Source: Takakia lepidozioides (lineage: Eukaryota; Streptophyta; Takakiopsida; Takakiales; Takakiaceae). From it: a DNA stretch of 60,000 bases. The DNA lies in NCBI GenBank assembly GCA_030704615.1, contig CM060733.1:64916001-64976000 (forward strand), in the 5' to 3' direction. Below, in pieces: positions 22,855-33,200 of the stretch; within the stretch, counting starts at the first letter, position 1; each line of letters opens with the position of its first letter. A program made the translations under genes and the position numbers. A model generated the notes under the pieces. The model saw only the letters and a program-made list of their open reading frames with translations. It was not told the origin of the DNA and ran no database searches.

Positions 22855-24497
22855 TACACACACCTGTGTCGGAGGTACCACACGCGGAAGATCATGACAC
22901 TGTAGCACCGGTGATAGATGAAGTAGTTCAGGAAGAAAATCCGGTGGGACAATGGCCTGAATGGTTAGTGAGACATCACACTGTTAAAGATCAGGAGGAA
23001 CAGCAGCAACCTCACCATGATGACCCTCAACAGGCAATGCTGATGAGTTCCATAGGCAGGACACTTAATTTGTTGGGGACTTATGTCAAATCCCATGTTC
23101 CAATTACCCAATTGACAGCCTTGAAAGAAGAACTCAGGAAGGAGTTTGAGGCTCGACTAGCCACTGAGTGTGCAAACAAGGTCGATGAAGAGGTCACTCT
23201 CAAGATGAAGCAGGACTTGGGAAATACAGAAATGGCTTTGCAGTTGGCCAAGGAACAATTGATTGAGGCAGGCCTCGCGCAAGACCAGTTGCACGAAGCA
23301 CATAAGCAACAGCTATACCAAATGCAGGTGCAGCATGAAAGCAAGTTGCAAGAACTGAATGCACTACATACGGAGTTGCAGACAGTGCATAACAGGATGG
23401 TGATACAATGTGCTACATTCACAACTATGCTTGACCAATCTACAAAAGAAATAAACAGTCAAGCGGAAAAATGTACGAAGGCAGAAGAAGAGAATGTTGA
23501 GCAAATGAAGCTCATTGTCGATATGAAGAATACAATCTGTCGCAATGAAGATACTTTCAAGCAATACAGGCAGATTGAAGCTGATCAAGAGAAGCACATT
23601 GTGGAGTTGCAACAAACCATCATGGCCAATAGAAATGAAATCGCGGTCAATAACAAGGCTTGGAAGGAAGCCAATAATCTACTTGCTGCTTATGCGCAAT
23701 TGGTTGAACCTCAGGCGAAGCGCATGGAGGCTTTACAACAGCAGTTGGAATTGTACAAGCTAAGAGAGGAGCAAACTCTCAGGGGAACCACAAGCAACTT
23801 GGTGGATAACAGCCTTATGCAGGTCTGGTTAGCACAAGGGCCAGTAGAGGGCAAAACACCACGGAAGCTCACCCAAAGCGAGATGAATGAGCTCAGGCTG
23901 CAGGTGCAGAACATTGCCACAACTACTATAGACAATGTCTATAGTAGGATAGCAGAGTTACAAGAGGATGTAGACGGACTCCAGACTCAAGTGGAAGACC
24001 TCACTTCAAACATCGACCAAAGAGTCTATATCCCTCAGGAACAGCTAATGGCTTCTTATTTACAAGCCAGAACTTTGGCTTTTCAGTCTTCACAGGAGGT
24101 GCAGGAGATGCCAATGATACAAGAGCCAGTACCACCACCACCACAACAAGTCATTGTACCAGTAGCTGAACCTGTGGTTACTACAACCACACCACAGCCA
24201 CCACAGCCGGAGGTATGGGGCAATGCCGCTTTTAACCCACCTAAAACTCCAGCTGCAAGGGAGTACAGTAGGGCTATGATTATGCCCTTCAACCAAATTC
24301 CCATCATGTTGGATTTGGCTTGGAAAGAATTTAGTCCTCCGCAGTCATTCGCACATTACTACCAAATCATGCGTATTTGGCTGCCAGTGGCAACTAGGAC
24401 TAAAGTTCTTCCGAACAATCGACATATTGAAGATCATCACTTTGCACAATACTGGCACGAAGCAGGTACCATGTTGAGGGAATTGATTGATTTCTAG
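22845..24497 (+). CDS. Coiled-coil protein segment in gypsy extra region, copy A
   Basis: The 550-residue frame is dominated by heptad-like Leu/Glu/Gln/Lys-rich sequence from about residue 75 to 400 (for example LRKEFEARLATECANKVDEE), so a long coiled coil is likely. A Pro-rich stretch (PVPPPPQQ) and a short globular C-terminal part (FNQIPIMLDLAWKEF) follow. It is the continuation of the preceding segment. It ends at TAG 24495-24497, where copy B has CAG and reads on. Copy B carries the same protein at 40419-38853 broken by indels. Function unknown; a structural, env-like or particle-targeting role would be speculation. Confidence 0.65.
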   Translation: MHIIHTPVSEVPHAEDHDTVAPVIDEVVQEENPVGQWPEWLVRHHTVKDQEEQQQPHHDDPQQAMLMSSIGRTLNLLGTYVKSHVPITQLTALKEELRKEFEARLATECANKVDEEVTLKMKQDLGNTEMALQLAKEQLIEAGLAQDQLHEAHKQQLYQMQVQHESKLQELNALHTELQTVHNRMVIQCATFTTMLDQSTKEINSQAEKCTKAEEENVEQMKLIVDMKNTICRNEDTFKQYRQIEADQEKHIVELQQTIMANRNEIAVNNKAWKEANNLLAAYAQLVEPQAKRMEALQQQLELYKLREEQTLRGTTSNLVDNSLMQVWLAQGPVEGKTPRKLTQSEMNELRLQVQNIATTTIDNVYSRIAELQEDVDGLQTQVEDLTSNIDQRVYIPQEQLMASYLQARTLAFQSSQEVQEMPMIQEPVPPPPQQVIVPVAEPVVTTTTPQPPQPEVWGNAAFNPPKTPAAREYSRAMIMPFNQIPIMLDLAWKEFSPPQSFAHYYQIMRIWLPVATRTKVLPNNRHIEDHHFAQYWHEAGTMLRELIDF

Positions 24498-25277
24498 GTT
24501 GTACATGGACTCATTTATACCAAGACCAAGGAGATAGCAAGTATTGTCATGGGGTGCGGGTTATACTACGCTGCTTGTTTTCTGGTACGTTACCACATTG
24601 AGCAACAAAAGATGCAAACACGCTTTCTGAGTTATTCCAGTGGAGATCATTGGGTATTACCTTCGGTGCCACCTCATATGTACCTATATGACCCAAAAGT
24701 TATGATGCAAAAGGATTCTCAAATTCGTTCATGGTTTCAAGCGGCCTGGAACCATTTGTCAACACAGAAATTCGGCATTGATGACATTTTCTATAAGGGA
24801 CATGTGGCATGGAAATACTTGCACGCTGCACCAGTAATTGGTACCCCACTCACCTGGACAGACAAGGAGCTCAGTGTCTACACCAATTTTGCTGTTCAGC
24901 GGTTACACCAAGTTGTAAAATACAAACTTCCAGACATGGTAGGACAGCATTGTATGCCCCAGATGATTCCACAAAAAGTTCGAAAATTAAAACACCTGAG
25001 AGGCGATGAGGATTCTGATACAACTGTTTCTTCACCGAATTCTTTTGACATGGGAGAAGACTATGCAGTTCAGATGGCAGAGAAGAAGCGAAGGGGGTCT
25101 CCTATGCCGGAAAGGTTACCTCCATATCAGCCTCCAGAGGGCCTCACTTATCCAGGTAGTGATCAACCATCTCCGTCAACCAGAGACAGACCTCGGGCTC
25201 GTACACACAGTCCGCCACGAAACTCTCAACGTCAAGAAGGTGCTCACTCACAAAGGTTTACTAGTCGAAATCAGTAA
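24498..25277 (+). CDS. C-terminal segment of gypsy extra region, copy A
   Basis: The frame reads through from the previous segment (VVHGLIYTKTKEIAS). The first ATG in the main open stretch is at 24549. It has a globular part with aromatic residues (GDHWVLPSVPPHMYLYD, DDIFYKGHVAWKYLHAAP) and a Ser/Pro/Arg-rich basic tail (RPRARTHSPPRNSQR). Copy B holds a nearly identical segment at 38859-38053, which supports real coding. No family recognised. The stop at 25275-25277 lies just before the polypurine tract. Confidence 0.65.
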   Translation, partial: VVHGLIYTKTKEIASIVMGCGLYYAACFLVRYHIEQQKMQTRFLSYSSGDHWVLPSVPPHMYLYDPKVMMQKDSQIRSWFQAAWNHLSTQKFGIDDIFYKGHVAWKYLHAAPVIGTPLTWTDKELSVYTNFAVQRLHQVVKYKLPDMVGQHCMPQMIPQKVRKLKHLRGDEDSDTTVSSPNSFDMGEDYAVQMAEKKRRGSPMPERLPPYQPPEGLTYPGSDQPSPSTRDRPRARTHSPPRNSQRQEGAHSQRFTSRNQ

Positions 25278-25290
25278 ACCGTGAGGACAC

Positions 25291-25315
25291 GGCTTTTTGA
25301 GGGGGGAAGGGGTAA
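25291..25315 (+). promoter_or_regulatory. Polypurine tract of gypsy copy A
   Basis: GAGGGGGGAAGGGG lies immediately before the LTR start TGTTAGAGG (25316); copy B shows the same tract on the minus strand at about 38019-38035. Confidence 0.8.
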
Positions 25316-26252
25316 TGTTAGAGGACTGTCGGAGACTTAGACACTTATACGGGATCTGTAGGGTACCCTTAATTTTTGCACAGACTGAGACCAACAGGAG
25401 CCTTAGGGGTGACAGCAGCGCACTGTAGAAGAAGGTTACACAGCCCGTCACAGTCGTCACAGCCAACACAGCCAACACAGCCCGTCACAGTCGTCACAGC
25501 AAATACAGCCGACACAGCCGACACAGCCCGACACAGCCACACAGCCAGTCACAGCCCGACACAGTCGCACAGCCAGTCACAGCCCGTCACAGTTTCACAC
25601 AGCCAGTCACAGCTTGACACAGCTGTCACGATCATAGGGAACGAAGAGTAGGACAGGGAACGACTGTGGGGAACAACACCTGCGAAGGGAACATGTTAGT
25701 TCACAGACACGGTAAGTGAGGGAAACGGTTAGAACCGCGGATAGGAAGATAAAGGGAGAAACGGGGAATTGAGGGACATCATTCGGAGGAGAACTTCTTG
25801 GTGATAGAGGAGAGGGGATCGGGCAGAGATGAAGAACGGAAGTGAAGATAGAGAGATGATGAGTAGATGCTTGATATATGCAAGGCTGTAATGATATTGT
25901 AGAGGAGATTAGAGACACAATGGCTTCGGCCTGATACCTGATAAATCATAATCGGATACCTTTACGATACAATCACACTGTGTAGAGAGATCTGAGTGAA
26001 GCTGTGGAATGAATGGATGAGTTGATGGAATCCAATAGATTGATAAAGCAAACTGATACTTAATTATCAATGGTAAGATAGTTAACATGAATACCAAAAG
26101 GGAAACAAATAGGAAACACCCCCATGATACACTAGCTGTAGGTCATGACTGATTGTTCTGCGCGGGCTGAGTACTTAGAGATTTCCAACTCTTCAATCTT
26201 GGAGTTTCCGCCTCGAATAGCGAAGGGATGGGTGAGTAAAAGCCGCACGACA
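25316..26252 (+). repeat. 3' LTR of gypsy copy A
   Basis: The LTR begins TGTTAGAGG and ends GCACGACA, giving 937 bp. It matches the minus-strand LTR at 37327-36346 along its length. Its first third contains a tandem repeat of CACAGCC-type words. The next base belongs to transposon copy B, at the equivalent of position 15164 of copy A. Confidence 0.85.
25436..25625 (+). repeat. CACAGCC-type tandem repeat in LTR U3
   Basis: Variable-length units such as GTCACAGTC, AACACAGCC, GACACAGCC and AGTCACAGCC are repeated about 20 times. Equivalent blocks are at 37000-37200 (third copy) and 37681-37895 (copy B) on the opposite strand, with different unit numbers. Confidence 0.85.
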
Positions 26253-27483
26253 TTGAGCAGGGAGGAGTCTGCCGCCTTCACCTTGAGGATGACACACTCC
26301 ACCATGTAATGCCAGCCAATGTGCTTGGCATGGTTCTGCTTGATGTACTCCCACCAGGCGAGAAGTCGGTGATTCCCGTCCCACACAAAGAACATTTTAC
26401 CCGACATATGGCCGAAGTCTGGATCACCCTTCAGCGTCGCCTCGAATTCGTCGTTGCGAGTGTGCCAGTGGGTATCCCACGTTGACAATTCATCGGCAGT
26501 GGGTCCACGAGTTTCGCCGTCCTCATTCTCAATGGAAACGTAAAACGCTGCCGATCCCAGACGGTACCCTTCTCGAAATGCGAACTTGAGCTTATCCACA
26601 TCTCCGGGAAGGGCCTGCCTGACGATGGGAAGGGAGACCATGCGACAGAGTGGGATTCGAAGAGTCCGCTGGAATACCCTGCTGCCCAGAACTCTGCCAA
26701 TGCTACTGTGTGTCTCCTCCAACATTTTATCCGCTGCACTTTTGAAATCCTCCGGAGACATGTCTGTAGGTGCCGGTAGTGGCTGAGCAGCTGGAGCATC
26801 CTCAACTGGAGCTGCAGTCTGGGGCCTGTCTGCGGGCAATTCTGCCATTGCAGAGGCCTCCTCCGGGCCTGCTTGCTCATCGGTGGTGAGGTCTGGCTGC
26901 GAACGTTCAGCGGCAGCACCCTCCTCCGGTACCAAATCGAGATCAACGGTCGATCCATTGCCTTCGCTGCAGCAGAGTCGGCCCCAACATCTGCAGGCGG
27001 GAAATCCTCCAGGAACTGAGCTTCAGCTCGTGGAAGCGGTTTTGCGGGAGATTGTTCGCCCGTCGCCCTGATTGCCTTCTGCTTCCTCATCCTTGCAGGT
27101 GAAGGTGTCTGCTGCAATTGAATCTGTCTTCTACCCTGCTGCTTCATTCGCGTTGGGGGGGGTGAATCGGCCTGAGCCGGTTCAGAAGCCAGTAGAGGGA
27201 CGGGCTGCTTCTTCTTCGACTTTGCTGGAGAAGGGCCCGACCCCTGCTGGCGATTCTCCATGACCGAAGAACGCGAGTCGATCTCTGGGGCTTTGAACTT
27301 GCCCTTTGAAGACGCGTCTTTGAATCGCACAAGGCTAGGCCCGGCAGGAATACCCGCGCTCGGGGATCGGGTGGGTGTACGTGCTGCAGCTAGCTCCTCA
27401 AACTCTTCCTGCGGCTCTTCGGATTCCTGCGATCCCTCCAGCACGTCCACCTTTCCTGTTAGGCATGCAAACATGTTCTGCAT
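26253..27483 (-). pseudogene. ParB-methyltransferase gene, 5' part, copy B
   Basis: This matches exon 1 of copy A. It starts at MQNMFACLTGKVDVLEG and has the same Pro/Gln-rich region and the ParB-like motif GKMFFVWDGNHRLLAWWEY (about 26345-26400), then stops where the gypsy LTR begins. Copy B keeps about 240 bp (about 26718-26957, an Ala/Glu/Pro-rich linker with MSPEDFKSAADKM) that copy A has lost at a TCCA microhomology. The linker is in another frame than the N-terminus here, so at least one indel is present. The unaltered ParB-like frame is 26935-26253. All methyltransferase-like exons are absent from this copy in the window. Confidence 0.65.
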
Positions 27484-27544
27484 TCAAGTCTCCTAGCATT
27501 CAGTCTAAGAATTACAGAAGCAAAATGGGGGGTTCGGTGCTCGA

Positions 27545-27826
27545 TCAGCTGCGCACAGCCCAATCGCATGGAGCTCTCACTGGTGGCTGGGTTGCCTGAG
27601 TGGCCTGCTGCTCGGAGATGGCAATCTCCTCCTGTAGACGCATCTGCTTCCTCCCCTTCGGCATTGGCCTACGTCCGAAGTATAATTTCCGGAGCTTGCG
27701 ACGAGGTCTCCTGTCTAGTGCACGAACTCCCCCCCTCTCAGGTTCGAGCATAAGAAGAACAGAGAGAGGGAAAAGGGGCAAAGAGTGCAGATGGAAAGGG
27801 CGCGAGAGGGGTGACTGAGGAGACAC
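27545..27826 (-). CDS. Candidate basic leader exon of ParB-methyltransferase gene
   Basis: A short minus-strand frame upstream of the main exon encodes a strongly basic peptide (ALDRRPRRKLRKLYFGRRP and KGRKQMRLQEE) that could act as a nuclear localisation signal. About 210 bp of it is missing from copy A near 16300. It could be a 5' exon or merely leader sequence; I saw no decisive splice evidence. Confidence 0.3.
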   Translation of the reverse strand: MSPQSPLSRPFHLHSLPLFPLSVLLMLEPERGGVRALDRRPRRKLRKLYFGRRPMPKGRKQMRLQEEIAISEQQATQATQPPVRAPCDWAVRS

Positions 27827-28100
27827 GACAAAAGTAGATGAAACGGCGGTGATGCATCACTTGGGTTTGAAAGGGTTGGACGAAAGTGTCTCCTCGTGGA
27901 GTTTGCGTCATTACGAAATTCGAATCGTTGAGGGTACGCCTGCCGTCCGAAAAACAAACATCATTATCCAACGGTCAGGCCGCGCCGCCTCATGCCACTT
28001 CAGTCAGATAGAGTGCCGACATGTGCCGCAATTCCGTTGCTCCACGTGTTCACATTTCAAGGTATTTCCGTCCCAGCGTCTGATCAGTTGGAGCGAAAAT

Positions 28101-30024
28101 GCGAATGCGGCGCCGCATTTCCGTTAAGTACCATCACGAAGCTACACATCCGTACTTGTTGGAAGAAAATGCGGCACCGCATTTCCGTTCCACCTTCACA
28201 TACCTTAGTTGTTGAACGGAAATACGGTGCCGCATTTCCGTCCCACAGCTCCATGTACGAGATTCAAAAGGGAAATGCGGCGCCGCATTTCCGTTCTGGA
28301 ATGTCGAAAGGTGCGATTCGGACGGGAATGAGGCACAACATTTCAGTTCCCGTGGTTCATGATTTTCAATGTGAACGGAAATGCGGTACCGCATTTCCGT
28401 TCCCCCTTCACATACGTTAGTTGATGAATGGAAATGCCGTGCCACATTTCCGTTCGGGAAAGTATAGAGGTCTCACCTAGACAGAAATGCGGTGCCGCAT
28501 TTCCGGTCTCCAAAGTTTGAAGGTCTCACATGGATGGAAATGCGGCAACACATTTCCGTAGCACAGCTCCAGGCCCCATATAGAAAACGGAAATGTGGCG
28601 CCGCATTTCCGTTCTAGAATGTCGGAAGGTGCGACTCGGACAAAAATGCGGTGCCGCATTTCTGTTCCCGTTGTGCACGATTTTCAGTCAGAACGGAAAT
28701 GCGGTACCGCATTTCCGTTCTGTAGAGTATTAATGTCTGACGCTGGCGGAAATGCTGTGCCGCATTTTCGTTCCACAGCTCCATGCCTCACATACAAAAC
28801 GGAAATGCGGCGCCGCATTTCCGTTTTGGAATGTCGGAAGGTGCGACTCCGACGGACATGCGGTACCGCATTTCAGTTCCGATGTTTCAGGATATTTCAT
28901 CAGAACGGAAATGCGGTGCCGCATTTCCCTTTTGAATCTAATACATTCCGTTCTGGAATGTTGGGAGGTGCGACTAGGATGGAAATGCGCTGCCGCATTT
29001 CAGTTCCGATGGTTCACGATTTTCAGTCAGAATGGAAATGCGGTACCGCATTTCCGTTCTGGAATGTTGGTAGGTGCGACTCGGATGGAAATACGCTACC
29101 GCATTTCAGTTCAGATGGTTCACAATTTTCAGTCAGAACGGAAATGCGGTACCGCATTTCCGTTCTGGATAGTATGAATGTCTCAAGCGGTCGGAATTGC
29201 GCTGTATGAAGCTGTCGGAATCGCACTCGGCTCCATGCATCAGATACAAAATGGAAATGCGGCGCCGCATTTCCGTTCTGGAATGTCGGAAAGTGCGACT
29301 CGGACAGAAATGCGGTGCCGCATTTCAGTTCCCGTTGTTCATAATTCTCAATCAGAACGGAAATGCGGTACCGCATTTCCGTTCCACCTTCACATACCGT
29401 GCTTGGTGGATGGAAATGCGGTACCGCATTTCCGTTATGGATAGTATGAATGTCTTTTAAGGACGGAAATGTGCTGCAACATTTCTATCCCTCAGCTCCA
29501 TGCATCAGATACAAAATGGAAATGCGGCGCTGCATTTCCGTTCTGGAATGTCGGAACGTGCGACTCGGACAGAAATGCGGTGCCGCATTTCAGTTCCCGT
29601 TGTTCATAATTCTCAATCAGAACGGAAATGCGGTACCGCATTTCCGTTATGGATAGTATGAATGTCTTTTAAGGACGGAAATGTGCTGCAACATTTCTAT
29701 CCCTCAGCTCCATGCATCAGATACAAAATGGAAATGCGGCGCCGCATTTCCGTTCTGGAATGTCGGAAAAGTGCGACTCGGACGGAAATGCGGTGCCGCA
29801 TTTCTGTTCCCGTTGTTCATAATTCTCAATCAGAACGGAAATGCTGTACCGCATTTCCGTTCCACCTTCACATACCGTGCTTGCTGGATGGAAATGCTTT
29901 ACCGCATTTCCGTTCTGGTGAGTAAAAAGGTTTCCTCCGGACGGAAACTCCGTGCCGCATTTCCGTCGCTCTGGTGCGTGACCAAGAAGCAAAACGGAAA
30001 TGCGGCGCCGTATTTCCGTTCACC
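28101..30024. repeat. Array of ~35 phased palindromes, copy B
   Basis: Inverted repeats with half-sites ACGGAAATGCGG and CCGCATTTCCGT occur about every 53 bp (31 of 34 intervals are 50-55 bp; the exceptions are about 65, 75 and 114). Good copies are perfect over 30-32 bp (28373-28402, 28691-28720, 28797-28828, 29137-29166). The two central bases are mostly CG, TG/CA or TA. Spacers of about 25 bp are not random: at least five spacer types recur in a fixed order, giving a higher-order unit of about 213 bp. The array fills the space between two divergent genes. Confidence 0.95.
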
Positions 30025-30227
30025 AGCAATCGAAAGAATCACTCGGGACGGGAAATCTGGAACCTGAATGGGTTGCATTGTTCCGAAACAACATTGCGGC
30101 CTGTCTTGATGAGCACAACTTGGTTGTCTGACCGTTTTAACCAACAGTCCTGGCACTTGTCAGTGCGAACGTTCCTGTCTGCACCGAGAATACTGCTGGA
30201 TCCACCCTCAGGAGAAACTGTCAGGAG

Positions 30228-33200
30228 ATGTTATTTCGTCGCCGAATCGGCCATCATTGTCATACTTACTGGCTATGGAATCAAACCTCCCACCTTCATG
30301 CATGTAGCTTGAAACAATACTTTCCACTTCAATGTGCGACTTCCAATCGTCGATGGACTCCGCAGATCCACTTAGATGGTGCCTGTGAGCCTTGGTCTGT
30401 CGCTATACTGAACCTCGCACTTGCCAACTCCGTGCGGTGTTCGATGGCTCCGAATTCCTACGCTATAGTTTGCTGTCCTCCGCAACTTGGGAGAGCCTGG
30501 ATCCCAAACGAGGGAGGACTTTGCAGAGTGACTGAAACTTACCTTTGTTCCAAATTCAAGCTCAAACCGGGCACAGTTTATTTGGAAGAAGAAAGGAAGG
30601 ATGTTCCTGGACAGGTTGACGAGACCATTGTCGTGCTAGGTAACGACGGAGGTTGCGGAATCGAATGGCACGTTCCCCCGTCAGACACCATCCTGTACCG
30701 AGCTGTGGGAATGCCCATTCCCTTTCCGAATCAGTCGCTGCCCACACCATCCACAAAGGAGTCCGAAAACCGAGAGGCGGCCACTGCCAACAGAGAGGTA
30801 TGCAACGATAATCATTCCCGACCTGGACCGTCAAGACCCTCCATAGCTTCTCGTGTGGACGTATTCGACATTTCTGACGAGGAAGATGATTGCATTGAGG
30901 TACCCATGTCCTCCACACGGTCGTTCAAATCCGGCATGGACGTCTCTATCGGTGCTACGAATGTGCCCTCGAGCATAACTCCAACCCGGTCCATTGTGCA
31001 GCTCCTACGACAACATCACCTCGATGGTTCTTGCTCCGAGCTGGCTGCTCTCGACTATGCCAAATTCCCAGTCAGAAAGGTAACTTTTCTGCCTCCCGAA
31101 GTCGATGGCAATGTCATCTTCGAGTTTCCACCTGTTTCTTCGTCAAACAAAGCCTCCGGGATGTTAACAGACATGGATCGAAAGCATGACGGACACCCCT
31201 GGTGTGTGACGAAGACCAGTAGCACGAAAATTGCTGATGGTGTTCGTGTACGATATGTCCTCTGTGCGGGGAAGCTGAGGTGCCTCAATCCCACCTGCTT
31301 CCACTTTCTCTCCAAAGGAGGGCGGAGAAACGAGACGGATTGGACTGGCACAACGCATCATCCATTCATTGTCTCCAGCCAAGCTCCTGCGGGTTCTTTC
31401 AAGTGTGCACATTGCAAAGAACCACCGACGTGCATGTCCATGTGCAGAGCCAAGCAATATTACGTAATCCATTTGCTCCCGGACTTGACTAGAGCTTGCA
31501 TACACGTTGGGGTCCACTGCCACCCCTTGGCGAGAGGCAACATGCGTGAGGCTGTGCAGGAAGCACACGACATCATAAAAGAGGAGGTGAAATTGAGCCC
31601 CGGAGCCAGACCAAAGAAGATTCAGCTGAAGGCAGCCCACAAGATTGCTCTTGGCAAAATCATGTCTGAAGATGGTTCCGACCGAGAGCCCTTGACCGAA
31701 GACGAGATGCGTGACCTCTTGGAGTCCGTCTCGCACGTTTGTAGTCCGAATGTGCGGAATCACATCGTATCTTGCAAGCAGGAGTTCGGCAGGGGGTCGG
31801 ACATGTACTCAATCCTGGAGGTGAAACGAATGACTGGATATGACTACATCCAAGGTAGCAGGTTTCCAGGGCAAGGCATCGAATCCGATCGTTGTTACAT
31901 TTTCAAAATGTCGACGTGTGGGCCTGGGAGTGGAGTCGACTTGGTCACTCGCATGACAACTGGAAACTTGTCGAATGCTTGGGTGATGTTTGATCACATC
32001 AAGCGAATTACAAACCATCAGTGGGTGACTATGGGTGCGCATGTTTATGACTATCACTCCAAGATGCTCATGACGATTGCAATCTGCGAGATGAAAGGGG
32101 AGGACACACAGCCCGAAATGCATCTGTGGGAGGGCATAAACCAGCAGATGGCAAGGGCGGGATTGCCAGAGCCCAATTTCAGGGGATTCATGGCAGACAA
32201 CGCTCAGGCCAACTGGGCAGCGGTGCGGCGTGTGTACGGTGAGGACCCCAATGTTCCAATGGAGGGGAAAGAGAGATCCTGTGGATTCCATTGGATGCAG
32301 AGTCTATCCCACTACACTACCAAATTTGTTGCTAGCTCATTCCAGGCTGAACACCGTGTCCTTTGTACGGCGTGGAAGGATGCACCCACATTTGATGACG
32401 CGGAGGTTAAGTTTGCTATCATCAAGGCTTGGTGAAACACGTCAGATGCAGTGGAGACAACCAATCTGGGAGCATTGCACAGCTGGTTGGGGTGGTGGCA
32501 TTTTCGGTATCGACAGTTCGGACAGTACATGCGGGAGGTAGGTTGCTGTCAATTTCGTTCATTTGTCTTTATGTTACGGACATTTTGATTGGTCCCTCAC
32601 CATTGTTTGTGTCCTTCTAGGAGCGGTGCTTGGATTCCGACACGGACATGCCGAACACAAATATGGCAGAATCGGTCCACTCCTCCTGGCGAGCGTCTTC
32701 TGCCGCACATCTGGTGGACGTAGTGACGGCCACAACGGAGGACATCGACAGAGCAATCATGCAGCAAGCCACGTACTACAAGTTGCTGAGTGGCAAACAA
32801 TGGGGCTTTGGGCCGGACAGGGAGGAATTGTTGGTACGAACAGCTTTGAGGTCCAAGAATCCACTGAAATGGGCGACAGCATTGCGAGAGAAGATCAAAG
32901 GGACGCCTCTGCACCGCAGAGGTGAACACCTAGAGGGGGACGTCCGGACTTGCCCTGTCAAGCGGAGGATTGAAGAGGAACCCGGGTGCGAAGAGGATTC
33001 CTGGAGATCCGACAGGAACATTCGGACAGCACCTCGAGGTCCCGTCATGTTGCCGCACAATATGTCTTCCAGCAGTGGAAGCCCAAGAAATTCCAGATCG
33101 CCGTCGCCTTCAACCGGGAATTTTGTGCGAGAAATTCCCACCGCTCCCTTGCCCCAGATTCCGCCCGCTGTTATGCAGTATGGCCAAGCCATTGTGGAGA

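Larger units (their letters stand above)
17888..26252 (+). mobile_element. Ty3/gypsy element copy A with large extra 3' coding region
   Basis: Protease end, RT, RNase H and integrase run on the + strand. They are followed by about 4 kb of extra sense coding sequence, a polypurine tract and a 937-bp 3' LTR (25316-26252). The 5' part is in the N gap. The 3' LTR joins transposon copy B inside its ParB-methyltransferase gene, so the element is younger than that transposon if the junction is real. No chromodomain is seen, so it belongs to a different gypsy lineage from the one at the window start. The leader of the third copy shows a PBS of the TGGCGACC type. Confidence 0.85.

Noticed and set aside
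28101-30024. CRISPR array
   Set aside because: Repeat and spacer sizes look superficially similar, but the repeats are full palindromes with varying centres, the spacers recur, no cas genes exist, and the surrounding genes are eukaryotic.
28101-30067. Open frames with repeating CGAAFPF / MRCRISV-like peptides on both strands
   Set aside because: They are translations of the palindrome array; the same peptide words appear in several frames and on both strands, as expected from inverted repeats.
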